This document shows positions 31,131-40,277 of a stretch of 64,000 bases of DNA, one piece after another (positions within the stretch are counted from its first letter, which is position 1; each line of letters starts with the position of its first letter). Source of the DNA: an uncultured Alphaproteobacteria bacterium (GTDB taxonomy: Bacteria; Pseudomonadota; Alphaproteobacteria; UBA3830); the NCBI GenBank assembly GCA_944390765.1, contig CALXQM010000021.1:44609-108608 (forward strand). The letters are read 5' to 3'. The translations under genes and the position numbers were made by a program. The notes below the pieces were generated by a model, which was not told where the DNA came from, ran no database searches, and worked only from the letters and a program-made list of their open reading frames with translations.

Positions 31131-32128
31131 TGAAAATCATAGGAGAAAAATACGAAGTAGAAAAACTTTCTAGAGATATTGTTATATTAGATAAAAATGT
31201 TGTAGAGTTTCGTTTAGAAAAAATAAAAAATTGCTCTATTATTAATGCCTATAGAATTTATTTATATAAGAAAAAATATAGTAAAGATTTTTTTAAATTA
31301 TATTGGAATAACATTCTATCAAGTTCTGAAAAATACTTGCAATGCATAATCATAAGAGAACGTTGGAAAAACTGTATTCTTATGGAGAATGCTATTGCAT
31401 CATACTTAATACAAAATAAAAAAATAGGATTTAATGATGATTGGGTGTATATAGGCTACCATGAATTTACTGGAAATCGTATTATTGTAGGTCATGGAAA
31501 AGGAATTATACTAAGCAGATTTATAGACGATGATATTTATCAAGAAATAGAAAATACAAAACTTTATATTAAACGACTCGGGATGACATATCCTAAACTT
31601 TTTTCAACTTTTAAAGATTTGAAAAACTATAATTATGTAAATTTTAATGAAATTATCTCTTTTATAAATACGAATAATAACTTACTACCTATTTTTTCGA
31701 AAAACCATCGAATTTTGGAATATTTTTTATACATATTAATATCATTATTATTTGTTTGCTTAATAAGCATTTTCATTGAATTAAAAAATTACAAATCTAC
31801 TTCTTTTTATTATCCAACAAAAATTAACAATGATAAAATAAACATAAAAATTTCTGAAAACAATTACGAACAATTAAATGCTTTATTACAAGCTCTTAAA
31901 GATAACATTGATTTTTGGAAAATCGATAAATTTTGTAAGAAATATAAACTTAATATAAAACAAATCGAGTTAAATCAAGAAGTTGCAAAAATTATAGCAG
32001 ATGTTCCTTTAAAAATATTAAATCAAATAAAAGAAGCTAAGTTAGAATACGCTACTTCAAATGATTTTGAAAAATTTTTAGATGAAAACAAAAATATTGA
32101 GGTCAAATTATGGTTAAAATTAAAATAA
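31127..32128 (+). CDS. Membrane protein in the place of GspL/PilM-N
   Basis: This 333-residue protein shows no motif I can assign. It has about 195 cytoplasmic residues, one membrane helix (about 197-218, a FLYILISLLFVCLISIFIEL run), then about 115 periplasmic residues. This topology and its position straight after GspF fit the cytoplasmic-to-periplasmic linker GspL or a PilM-PilN fusion. It starts at ATGATG overlapping the gspF-like stop. Very Lys/Asn/Ile-rich. The role is inferred from order and topology. Confidence 0.5.
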   Translation: MMKIIGEKYEVEKLSRDIVILDKNVVEFRLEKIKNCSIINAYRIYLYKKKYSKDFFKLYWNNILSSSEKYLQCIIIRERWKNCILMENAIASYLIQNKKIGFNDDWVYIGYHEFTGNRIIVGHGKGIILSRFIDDDIYQEIENTKLYIKRLGMTYPKLFSTFKDLKNYNYVNFNEIISFINTNNNLLPIFSKNHRILEYFLYILISLLFVCLISIFIELKNYKSTSFYYPTKINNDKINIKISENNYEQLNALLQALKDNIDFWKIDKFCKKYKLNIKQIELNQEVAKIIADVPLKILNQIKEAKLEYATSNDFEKFLDENKNIEVKLWLKLK

Positions 32129-32814
32129 TTACTTTAAGTGTAATATCGCTGTTTTTATTTATCATTTGTATATATCAATTTTATAAACTTGAAACGATAA
32201 GGAATAACTATAAATATACAAAAGAAAAAATACATGAGATTTATAATTTAAAGAAAGAAATCGGTAAAAATACATTTTTAAAATCACAAAAACAATTGTT
32301 TAAAATAAATTCTAAATTAAGAAAAGATGTACAAAATATTTGTAATAATATGAACATTAAAGATATAAAATTCAAACAAAATGGTCAAAATATTTTTTGG
32401 TTACAACTTAATACTTATGATGAAAAAATAATATATAAATTGATTTATAAAATTAAAACCGAATTAGGAGGGATAATAACATTGAATAATTTAAAAATGT
32501 CATTAAAATCTGATAACCAAATAAATACAATTATGGAATTTCAAATATCTTATCCCCCTAAAAATTTAGAGAAATTTATTCATATAAAAAAATATTCTCA
32601 ACAAAAATTGATGAATATATTTCCTAAAACATTGCATAATATATATCAATTAAATGGAATTAATCATTATGATACAGCTTATATAAATGGTCGACCTTTC
32701 AACGTAGGACAATGTATAGGCGAATATCAAATTCATAAGATTTATGATAATTTTATTTTACTACAAAAGAAAAAACAAATACAAAAAATATTAATTGATG
32801 ATAAGTGGGAATAA
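32110..32814 (+). CDS. PilO/GspM-like membrane protein with a PilP/GspC-like C-terminus
   Basis: This 234-residue protein has an N-terminal membrane helix (about residues 5-25), a short coiled-coil stretch, and a periplasmic mixed alpha/beta region, like PilO or GspM. The last 50 residues, with AYINGRPFNVGQCIGEYQIHKI, look like the beta-rich homology region of PilP/GspC that contacts the outer-membrane secretin. It overlaps the previous gene by 19 bases and ends the set; no secretin gene follows. A fused PilO-PilP role is inferred, not proved. Confidence 0.5.
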   Translation: MVKIKIITLSVISLFLFIICIYQFYKLETIRNNYKYTKEKIHEIYNLKKEIGKNTFLKSQKQLFKINSKLRKDVQNICNNMNIKDIKFKQNGQNIFWLQLNTYDEKIIYKLIYKIKTELGGIITLNNLKMSLKSDNQINTIMEFQISYPPKNLEKFIHIKKYSQQKLMNIFPKTLHNIYQLNGINHYDTAYINGRPFNVGQCIGEYQIHKIYDNFILLQKKKQIQKILIDDKWE

Positions 32815-32911
32815 TATTTTTCAGATAATTAAAATTAAATTTTTGAAAAATTAATAATATATTAATATATTTAATTTAATATAATAATAAAACTGATACA
32901 AAGGAAGATAA

Positions 32912-33793
32912 ATGAAGAACTCAGAGCAACATCAAAATTTAGATGGGAAATTTGCACGCTATATTATAGTAACAATATTTGTATTAATTACTTTAATTAT
33001 CATTATTTCTATTGCAAAAAGTAAAAGTAAAACCGTAAATAATAACTTGTCTTTAAATGTAGATACTTTTCGTGAAGAAATAATTTTTGGAGATATTAAA
33101 ATTAAACTTAATAGCGATATTTTTTCTCATGAACAGTTACAAAATGAGATAAAAGAAAAAGATCTTATTGATTTCTTAAATGCTAATATAAAAAAAGGAG
33201 ATACTATAATATACACGAGTTTTGATATTGGTGTTCAACAGTTATTAATGGCAAAATTAGTGTCTCAATCAGGCAAGGTATATGTTTTTAATCCTATTGA
33301 AAGTTATTCAAATGCAATAGCATTTAGCGCAAAAATTAACGGGTTCGAAAATCGTATTATGACCAAGTCAGTTTCTGTATCAAACAAAAAATTCGATGGT
33401 TTAATTGTATATAAAAATGGAACATCAGAATCTGATGGAATATTACATGAAGCTAACTATAAATTATCAAATGGATATAACGCATTAAAAGTAAAAGTTT
33501 CAACAATTGATGAGCTTTGCCCACAATTACAGAATGTAAATTTTTTAAGAATAAGTGTTACTAATAATGTATCAAAAATAATACAAGGGGCACAAAATTT
33601 AATTAATCGTTCGCCTAATATACAAATTATTGTAGACTATGATGCGGATAAAACAAAAGATCTGACAGCTATAGAACAACTGAAAAAGCAGGGATTTAAT
33701 ATGTATATATTAAGAAAAAATGCAAAACTAGACTATTTAATTGATATAAATAAAATTGAAGAACATCAGGCTATACTAGTCATAAAAAAATAG
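32912..33793 (+). CDS. Membrane-anchored FkbM-like methyltransferase-fold protein
   Basis: This 293-residue protein has an N-terminal membrane anchor (about residues 17-34). The rest follows the FkbM methyltransferase pattern: IIYTSFDIGVQQLLMAKL and VYVFNPIESYSNAIAFSAKIN where the SAM site is expected, and VSTIDELCPQLQNVNFLRISV then IIQGAQNLI where FkbM has its DxE region. The usual DIGANxG glycine-rich loop reads FDIGVQQ and the LKIDVEG motif reads LRISVTN, so catalysis is doubtful. A good AAGGAAG box precedes the ATG. Confidence 0.55.
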   Translation: MKNSEQHQNLDGKFARYIIVTIFVLITLIIIISIAKSKSKTVNNNLSLNVDTFREEIIFGDIKIKLNSDIFSHEQLQNEIKEKDLIDFLNANIKKGDTIIYTSFDIGVQQLLMAKLVSQSGKVYVFNPIESYSNAIAFSAKINGFENRIMTKSVSVSNKKFDGLIVYKNGTSESDGILHEANYKLSNGYNALKVKVSTIDELCPQLQNVNFLRISVTNNVSKIIQGAQNLINRSPNIQIIVDYDADKTKDLTAIEQLKKQGFNMYILRKNAKLDYLIDINKIEEHQAILVIKK

Positions 33794-33841
33794 TTGCTAT
33801 ATTTATTCTTGAACTAGAATTTACATTCTATAATAAAAATT

Positions 33842-34203
33842 TATTTGGCACAAATATATGGGAATGCCTATCAAGCTAAACTACAGGCAGTAGATACTTG
33901 TGTTAATAGTTTGTTACCTTAATTGATAGGATTATCGGCAAATCAAATTAAGCAAGAGTTAGATGGTGTATGGATGTCACCGCCTTTGATGAATTTGCTA
34001 GCGACGATAGGAGAACTTTCTATGGATAGTGGTTCCAGAGGATATAATAATTTAACGCCAATGGATGCGTCACTACGTCTTGAACAAATGAAAGCTGATC
34101 CATAAACTCAAAGAATTCTAACGAATCCGCACGATCCTAGATATAAATCAGTGCAATCAGAGTTTAGAACTCTCATTGCTATGAAAAATGGTGAGGGATA
34201 TTA
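33842..34203 (+). pseudogene. Decayed gene remnant with in-frame stops
   Basis: One frame gives continuous protein-like sequence over about 120 codons, interrupted by stops after SLLP (33920-33922), after KADP (about 34103-34105) and after GEGY (about 34202-34204). Typical segments are LSANQIKQELDGVW, RGYNNLTPMDASLRLEQM and ILTNPHDPRYKSVQSEF. The DP-HP-Y spacing recalls small phage or prophage structural proteins, but I cannot name the family. The beginning has no start codon, so it is a degenerate fragment. Confidence 0.55.
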
Positions 34204-34328
34204 GGCATATGAGCTAAGGGATAAATTATACCTCTATGTTTTTATATATAATTTTTTATTAATGATCACTTGTTTATTAAACATTTTTACGTTAATCTGT
34301 GAAATATGGTAAACAGATTTAGCTAAAA

Positions 34329-35462
34329 ATGATTAAAGAAAGAGAAATTTGCCCTGAAATTATCAATAACCTTTTTAATGGTAAAGTTATCATTATATAC
34401 GGTGCTAGAAGAACTGGTAAGACAACCTTGGTAAAACATATTTTAAATATGTATAAAAAAGAGAAAACAACTAAGTATTTTAACTGTGAAGATTTTGAAA
34501 CAAAAAATCTAATTGAAACAACCAATACAGAAACTTTGTATAATATGCTTCACTCTTATGAATTAGTTGTGTTTGATGAAGCTCAGATATTGAATGATGT
34601 GGGTTTAATCTTAAAGATTATTCATGATTTTATGCCAAATTTACAAATAATAGTCACGGGGTCATCAAGTTTTAATTTAATGAGTCAAGTGGGTGAACCA
34701 TTGGTAGGTCGCTCCCGTACATATACCCTTTACCCATTTTCAGTTCGAGAGCTAGGAATGGATTTTGTACAGATACAATCCAATCTGGAACATATACTAA
34801 GATTTGGTTTGTATCCGAGTGTAATAAATCAATCTGATAAATATGCAAAAGAAGAATTAATAGAGCTGAAAAATGGATATTTATATAAAGATATTTTAGC
34901 GCTTGAGAAAATAAAAAACTCAAATACTCTTATAAATTTATTAATTGCTTTAGCTTTACAAGTTGGAAGTGAGGTTTCATATAATGAATTATCCCGAACA
35001 TTAGGAATTAGCACAGTTACTGTGCAAAAATATATTGATTTACTTGAGAAATGTTTTGTAATTTTTGTTTTGCCAGCTTTTAGCAGAAATATTAGAAAAG
35101 AAGTTGGAATAAAATCAAAAAAAATATATTTTTATGATATAGGAATAAGAAATGCAATTATTAATTCATTTGCCCCATTGAATTTAAGGACAGATGTGGG
35201 AATTTTATGGGAAAATTTTTGCATAGTCGAACTTATAAAAAAATCTAATAACTTACGTAAGTTTTCTAATAATTATTTTTGGCGAACATATGATCAACAA
35301 GAATTAGATTTTATTGAAGAATATGATGGTATTTTAAATGCTTACGAATTTAAATATTCTCCAAAACAAAAAGTAAAAACACCTAAAATTTTTATAGATA
35401 CTTATAACTCTAAATTTCAAGTAATAAATAGAGAAAATTGGTATACCTATTTGAATTATTAA
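34329..35462 (+). CDS. AAA-family ATPase with DUF4143 domain
   Basis: This 377-residue protein belongs to the widespread AAA_14-DUF4143 group. The Walker A GARRTGKTTLVKH lies at about 25-37, the Walker B-like ELVVFDEAQ near 80, and a sensor TGSSSFNLM follows. The C-terminal half, from about residue 200, contains a winged-helix-like segment (SEVSYNELSRTLGISTVTVQKYI) and the nuclease-like DFIEEYDGILNAYEFKY ending of DUF4143. Its biological role is not established. It stands alone between a pseudogene and a long non-coding gap. Confidence 0.88.
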   Translation: MIKEREICPEIINNLFNGKVIIIYGARRTGKTTLVKHILNMYKKEKTTKYFNCEDFETKNLIETTNTETLYNMLHSYELVVFDEAQILNDVGLILKIIHDFMPNLQIIVTGSSSFNLMSQVGEPLVGRSRTYTLYPFSVRELGMDFVQIQSNLEHILRFGLYPSVINQSDKYAKEELIELKNGYLYKDILALEKIKNSNTLINLLIALALQVGSEVSYNELSRTLGISTVTVQKYIDLLEKCFVIFVLPAFSRNIRKEVGIKSKKIYFYDIGIRNAIINSFAPLNLRTDVGILWENFCIVELIKKSNNLRKFSNNYFWRTYDQQELDFIEEYDGILNAYEFKYSPKQKVKTPKIFIDTYNSKFQVINRENWYTYLNY

Positions 35463-35499
35463 TTTTGACTTTAAAATTTATTTTATATAATATAATTTT

Positions 35500-35650
35500 G
35501 TAGGGAATGAAGAGACACCTTATTGAAAAGCTCGCAGGTCTCAGTAAATAAGCCTTATTATTTCCTCGTTCGTACGATTTAGTAGGATAAGGTCGTAGCT
35601 AAATGAGCCTTAAGGCTATGGATAATCTCGCGAGAGATCAGTTTAGTTAA
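35500..35650 (+). ncRNA. Candidate structured small RNA
   Basis: A TTGACT box (35465-35470) is followed at a 17-base spacing by TAATAT, with overlapping TATAAT hexamers, so transcription should begin near 35500. The predicted RNA can form GAGAC/GTCTC around a 21-base loop, CCTTAT...CCT paired with AGG...ATAAGG, a perfect AGCCTTAAGGCT palindrome, and TCTCGCGAGA. It is far less AT-rich than flanking spacer. I do not recognise it as tmRNA, 6S, RNase P or SRP RNA. No clear terminator is seen. Confidence 0.4.
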
Positions 35651-35861
35651 AATCTCCTAAAATTCAATTCATTGATAGGTATTCTGTTATTTTAGGGATA
35701 AGAAAAAGTCAAAAATCTATTTTTCATTGCTGAAAATCTTTGATAAAACTCTAAAATTTCAGAATTATATCTTGCTATAATTAACGTTATTAAGATATTG
35801 TTACTCTAGCATTTTGCTAGCAATGTTTAAGATAAAAAATGTAAATTAATTTACAAAAAAA

Positions 35862-35890
35862 CTTGATTTTTTATTTAATTGCCCATATAT
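35862..35890 (+). promoter_or_regulatory. Putative RpoH (sigma-32) promoter of dnaK
   Basis: CTTGA at 35862 is followed by GCCCATAT at 35881, close to the heat-shock consensus CTTG ... CCCCATNT at acceptable spacing. It lies about 125 bases upstream of the dnaK start codon. Confidence 0.5.
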
Positions 35891-36016
35891 TATATACGAA
35901 AATGATAATGGTATTATTTTCCGGGTATTGAATGCCTTATGCAAGGGTTCATCCTGATGTTATGTGAAATGCTTTTAGGTTTCACGGTTAGAATTTGCCT
36001 ATGAAAGGGAATTATT

Positions 36017-37924
36017 ATGTCTAAAGTTATTGGTATAGATTTAGGTACAACCAACTCTTGTGTTGCTATTATGGATGGAGCAAATCCTCGTGTCATTGAA
36101 AATGCTGAGGGAGTAAGAACTACACCATCGGTTGTAGCATTTACTGATAATGGCGAGAAATTGGTTGGACAAGCGGCAAAACGTCAAGCCGTAACAAATT
36201 TTAAAAATACGTTCTACGCTATTAAAAGATTAATCGGAAGAAGAGCGAATGATGAATATTTGAAGAAATATAATGCTCCTTACGATATTATAGCTGCAGA
36301 TAATGGAGATGCCTGGGTCAGTTCTAGAGGAAAAAAATATAGCCCAAGTCAAATCAGTGCGTTTGTTCTACAAAAGATGAAAGAATCTGCCGAGAATTTT
36401 CTTGGTGAAAAAGTTACAGAAGCAGTTATTACTGTTCCAGCCTATTTTAATGATGCTCAAAGACAAGCAACCAGAGATGCTGGAAAAATTGCTGGATTAG
36501 ATGTACTGAGAATTATAAACGAGCCAACAGCGGCGGCCTTAGCTTATGGTTTAGATAAGAAAAATTCGGGTTTAATCGCTGTTTATGACTTAGGGGGAGG
36601 TACTTTCGATATTTCCATTCTTGAAATTGGAGATGGAGTATTCGAAGTTAAAGCAACTAATGGTGATACATTCTTAGGCGGAGAAGATTTCGATAAGAGA
36701 ATTATTGATTTCTTAGCTGATGAGTTCAAAAAAGAAAATGGCATTGATTTACGCAATGATAGTATGGCTCTTCAGAGATTAAAAGAAGCAGCAGAGAAAG
36801 CTAAAATTGAATTATCAAGTGCTATGGAGACAGAAATTAACCTTCCATTTATTACTGCAGATGCAACAGGTCCAAAACATTTAACAGTAAAGTTAACTAG
36901 AGCGAAATTAGAATCATTAGTTGATGATATTATTAAAAGGACAATAGAGCCTTGTAAACGTGCTTTAAAAGATGCAGGAATAACAGCCGGCCAAATTGAT
37001 GAGGTCGTTTTGGTCGGAGGTATGACTCGTATGCCTAAAGTTGTTGAATGTGTGAAAGATTTCTTCGGGAAAGAACCTCATAAAGGTGTAAATCCTGACG
37101 AAGTTGTAGCTGTCGGAGCAGCTATACAAGGAGGTGTCTTAAAAGGAGATGTAAAAGATGTTCTTTTGTTAGATGTTACTCCATTATCTCTTGGTATTGA
37201 AACATTAGGTGGAGTGTTTACAAGATTAATTGATAGAAATACTACGATTCCAACTAAAAAGAGTCAGATTTTCTCAACAGCTCAAGATAACCAGAGCGCT
37301 GTTACAATCAGAGTGTTCCAAGGAGAAAGGGAAATAGCTGAGCATAATAAATTGCTTGGACAATTTGATTTGACCGGTATTCCTCCAGCCCCTCGTGGTA
37401 TGCCTCAGATTGAAGTTACTTTTGATATTGATGCTAATGGAATAGTTCATGTTTCTGCTAAAGATAAAGCAACAAATAAAGAACAAGCTATTAGTATTAA
37501 AGCATCTGGGGGATTAAGTGATGAAGAAATCGAAAAAATGGTTAAAGATGCTGAGGCGCATGCAGAAGAAGATAAAAAGCATCGTGATTTAATCCAAGAA
37601 CGGAACATGGCCCAAGAAATGATTAATGGAGCTAATAAATTACTTAATGAAAATGGCGATAAAATAGCTGAAGATTTAAAAGAGAACATTAAAACTGAAA
37701 TTGAAAATGTCCAAAAAGTCTTGGAAAGCGAAAATATCGATGAAATTAAACAAGCTTCTGAAAAATTGATTCAGGCTATGTCTAAAGCTGGAGAGGCTAT
37801 TCATAAAGCTGCTCAGGATACTGCATCTCAGCAGAATAATGGAGAGCAAGATACACAGCAACAATCATCATCAAAAGATGACAATGTTGTTGATGCAGAT
37901 TATGAAGTAAAAGAAGATAAATAA
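36017..37924 (+). CDS. dnaK: Molecular chaperone DnaK (Hsp70)
   Basis: This 635-residue ATP-dependent chaperone works with DnaJ and GrpE. The N-terminal ATPase domain has [24 protein letters not shown] and the [12 protein letters not shown] segment. The substrate-binding domain has [14 protein letters not shown], and the disordered tail ends [13 protein letters not shown]. An AAAGGGA box lies 7 bases before the ATG. Probable heat-shock promoter upstream; a hairpin separates it from dnaJ. Confidence 0.98.
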   Translation: MSKVIGIDLGTTNSCVAIMDGANPRVIENAEGVRTTPSVVAFTDNGEKLVGQAAKRQAVTNFKNTFYAIKRLIGRRANDEYLKKYNAPYDIIAADNGDAWVSSRGKKYSPSQISAFVLQKMKESAENFLGEKVTEAVITVPAYFNDAQRQATRDAGKIAGLDVLRIINEPTAAALAYGLDKKNSGLIAVYDLGGGTFDISILEIGDGVFEVKATNGDTFLGGEDFDKRIIDFLADEFKKENGIDLRNDSMALQRLKEAAEKAKIELSSAMETEINLPFITADATGPKHLTVKLTRAKLESLVDDIIKRTIEPCKRALKDAGITAGQIDEVVLVGGMTRMPKVVECVKDFFGKEPHKGVNPDEVVAVGAAIQGGVLKGDVKDVLLLDVTPLSLGIETLGGVFTRLIDRNTTIPTKKSQIFSTAQDNQSAVTIRVFQGEREIAEHNKLLGQFDLTGIPPAPRGMPQIEVTFDIDANGIVHVSAKDKATNKEQAISIKASGGLSDEEIEKMVKDAEAHAEEDKKHRDLIQERNMAQEMINGANKLLNENGDKIAEDLKENIKTEIENVQKVLESENIDEIKQASEKLIQAMSKAGEAIHKAAQDTASQQNNGEQDTQQQSSSKDDNVVDADYEVKEDK

Positions 37925-37941
37925 TATTGTTTAAAAATTAA

Positions 37942-37971
37942 AAAGGCATGCATTTTGTACATGCCTTTTTT
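37942..37971 (+). terminator. Terminator/attenuator between dnaK and dnaJ
   Basis: AAAGGCATG pairs with CATGCCTTT around CATTTTGTA, followed by T residues. It would end most dnaK transcripts and lower dnaJ expression relative to dnaK, since no separate promoter is obvious in the 71-base spacer. Confidence 0.85.
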
Positions 37972-37995
37972 GCATTAAAATCAAAGGATTTTATC

Positions 37996-39141
37996 ATGGA
38001 TTATTACCAAACATTAGGTATATCGAAGTCAGCAACGGATGATGAGATAAAAAAAGCTTATCGTAAAATGGCTATGCAATATCATCCCGATAGAAATAAA
38101 GGTAATAAAGAAGCGGAAGAGAAATTTAAGGCTATTAATGAAGCGTATGAGACCTTAAAAGATCCACAAAAAAAGGCAGCGTACGATAGATATGGGCATG
38201 ATGCCTATAATAATGCATCTAATGGGGGTGGATTTAATCCTAATGCTGGAGGATTTCAGGATTTTAGCTTTAATTTTGGAAGAGGCGGTAGCTCAGCATT
38301 TTCCGATATTTTTGAAGACTTTTTTGGTGGTACCATGGGTGGAATGGGAAGTACTCATGAGGAAATGCGCGGTAGCGATCTTAGATATGATGCAAGTATT
38401 ACATTAGAAGAAGCTTTCCAAGGAAAAGATATTGAACTTAAATTACGTACATATGTAAAATGTGAAGATTGTAAAGGTACTGGTTCTGAGGGAGGTGCTA
38501 AACCAAAAACTTGTCCATCTTGTAATGGTACAGGTAAAATGCGTTTTTCTCAGGGATTTTTTATGGTTGAAAGAACCTGTAACGCTTGTAATGGTACAGG
38601 ACATATCATAGAAAATTCATGTAAAAAATGTCGTGGAGCTGGTAGAGTTAATCAATCTAAAACAATTAAAGTTTCAATTCCTGCTGGTATTAATGATAAT
38701 ACTAAAATTCGTTTATCTGGGGAAGGTGAAGCTGGTATCCGGGGTGGACGTTCAGGTGATTTATATGTCTTCGTTTCTATTAAACCTCATAAATTGTTTA
38801 CACGTGATGGAAATTCAATACATTGTGAAGTTCCTATTTCCATTGTAACCGCTACATTAGGCGGAGAAGTAGAGGTTCCTACTATAGATGGTAAGAAAGC
38901 TGTTGTTAAAATTCCAGCAGGCACACAATCTGGACAAATTCTAAAACTCAGAGGTAAAGGAATGACTATAGTTCGTAGTTCTATACGAGGAGATATGATG
39001 GTTCATGCTATAGTAGAAACACCTGTCAATTTAACAGAACATCAGAAAGAATTATTGAGAGAATTTGATAAGGATAAGAAAACTCATCCAAAATCTGATG
39101 GATTTTTTGCAAAAGTAAAAGAATTCTGGCATGAATTGTGA
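37996..39141 (+). CDS. dnaJ: Chaperone DnaJ (Hsp40)
   Basis: This 381-residue co-chaperone stimulates the DnaK ATPase and delivers substrates. The J domain has the HPD tripeptide (QYHPDRNKGNKEAEEKF), followed by a Gly/Phe-rich stretch, then four zinc-binding CxxCxGxG-type repeats from CEDCKGTG to CKKCRGAG. The start is the ATG at 37996 (MDYYQTLGISKSA) with an AAAGGA box; an upstream in-frame ATG at 37948 lies inside the terminator hairpin and is rejected. Confidence 0.97.
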   Translation: MDYYQTLGISKSATDDEIKKAYRKMAMQYHPDRNKGNKEAEEKFKAINEAYETLKDPQKKAAYDRYGHDAYNNASNGGGFNPNAGGFQDFSFNFGRGGSSAFSDIFEDFFGGTMGGMGSTHEEMRGSDLRYDASITLEEAFQGKDIELKLRTYVKCEDCKGTGSEGGAKPKTCPSCNGTGKMRFSQGFFMVERTCNACNGTGHIIENSCKKCRGAGRVNQSKTIKVSIPAGINDNTKIRLSGEGEAGIRGGRSGDLYVFVSIKPHKLFTRDGNSIHCEVPISIVTATLGGEVEVPTIDGKKAVVKIPAGTQSGQILKLRGKGMTIVRSSIRGDMMVHAIVETPVNLTEHQKELLREFDKDKKTHPKSDGFFAKVKEFWHEL

Positions 39142-39364
39142 GTGTTTATAGATTTATTTAAAAATAGTAACTAGCGATTCGATTGTATTTGCTTTTATTC
39201 GGAAATAATTTCAAAGAAATCTTGTCGTTTTTCATATTTTGTTTTTAAGATTTCTGTATATTTTTTGTTAATAAATCTATCACTATTTCTATTACAAAAA
39301 AATTAATAGTTCAATGACAAATTAAGCTGTATAAATTTTGTTAATTATTGAAAATGATTCAAGC

Positions 39365-39763
39365 TCAATTTTTAAAATTTAAATTGTTTTCACAAATATA
39401 TTTCCAACAACAGTCATTACAAATTTTTTGAAAAATCTCATATGTAATATTTTTTGAGAAAGCCATCTTAATTAAATTTAAAGAGACCTTATCCCCTTGT
39501 TTTATCTTCAACATTTTAGAATAATTTTCATCCAATAATCTTATATTTTCTTCATCTTTACATTTTCCACTTTTGTTGTTAGGGCAGACTTTACATAAAC
39601 TATCAGATGAATCTATAACCTCTATTACTGGTGTATCCGGATTAGCATGTAAAAAATCAACCGCTTCCTTCATGTTTTTTACAAATTCATTATTATACCC
39701 TTTACCTTGGAAACTTTGTAAACATACAAGATGATGTGCTCTTAATTTGTAGAATATTGACAT
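39365..39763 (-). CDS. DUF1284 cysteine-rich protein
   Basis: This 132-residue protein matches the DUF1284 pattern: RAHHLVCLQSFQGKGY at the N-terminus, then conserved cysteines in CKVCPNN, CKDEE and CNDCCWKYICE. These eight or so cysteines suggest an iron-sulfur or zinc site. The function of the family is unknown. Its ATG lies inside the end of bioY (22-base overlap), so it is probably the last gene of the minus arm of the biotin/fatty-acid-like cluster. Confidence 0.8.
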   Translation of the reverse strand: MSIFYKLRAHHLVCLQSFQGKGYNNEFVKNMKEAVDFLHANPDTPVIEVIDSSDSLCKVCPNNKSGKCKDEENIRLLDENYSKMLKIKQGDKVSLNLIKMAFSKNITYEIFQKICNDCCWKYICENNLNFKN

Positions 39764-40275
39764 TTGAAATAACTATAAATCATTATAAAAGATAATAACA
39801 TTTTTATAAATTCACTTAACAGAAAAGGTTGTACACCTAATTCAAATGCAACTTTATATCCACAAAAAATACTTAGTTGTAACCATCCTGTAAAGAAAAC
39901 TACTAATGTTCCTAAAAATATTCCCATAGCAACATTAACAGCATGCTTTTGACTTTCCCAACAAAAATTTGAAATAATACTTGCTAATATAAACCCTAAA
40001 AAATATCCTCCAGTCGCACCAAATAAAATATGTGCTCCACCTGAGGCTTCTGCAAATACCGGTAAGCCCAATGTGCCAGCTACCAAGTAAGCCATTACGG
40101 AATATATTCCTAGATTACCAAATAATGCTGAGAGGATAAATATTGCATTAGTTTGCAATGTCAAAGGTACGGGCACCCAAGGTATAACTAAATACGACGA
40201 AATCGTCAAAAGGATTACTCCAATTGTAATTGTAAAAACAATACTTGAATTCTTTTCAATAGACTTCGCTAACAT
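39742..40275 (-). CDS. bioY: Biotin transporter BioY (ECF S component)
   Basis: This 177-residue inner-membrane protein has about six hydrophobic segments. The signature VPVPLTLQTNAIF near residues 34-46 and GLPVFAEASGGAHILFGATGGYFLGF near 69-94 identify BioY. It binds biotin and may act alone or with a shared ECF energising module, which is not seen in the window. It starts three bases after the birA-like stop codon. It supports uptake of biotin from the host. Confidence 0.93.
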   Translation of the reverse strand: MLAKSIEKNSSIVFTITIGVILLTISSYLVIPWVPVPLTLQTNAIFILSALFGNLGIYSVMAYLVAGTLGLPVFAEASGGAHILFGATGGYFLGFILASIISNFCWESQKHAVNVAMGIFLGTLVVFFTGWLQLSIFCGYKVAFELGVQPFLLSEFIKMLLSFIMIYSYFKCQYSTN

Positions 40276-40277
40276 AA

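Larger units (their letters stand above)
35463..36016. other. 550-bp gap upstream of dnaK with promoters and a structured RNA candidate
   Basis: There is no reading frame of note. The left part holds a strong promoter-like sequence followed by several complementary segments (separate ncRNA entry). The right part has the heat-shock-type promoter of dnaK and a leader of about 120 bases with a GTGAAA/TTTCAC hairpin (about 35966-35989) before the dnaK ribosome-binding site. Confidence 0.6.
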
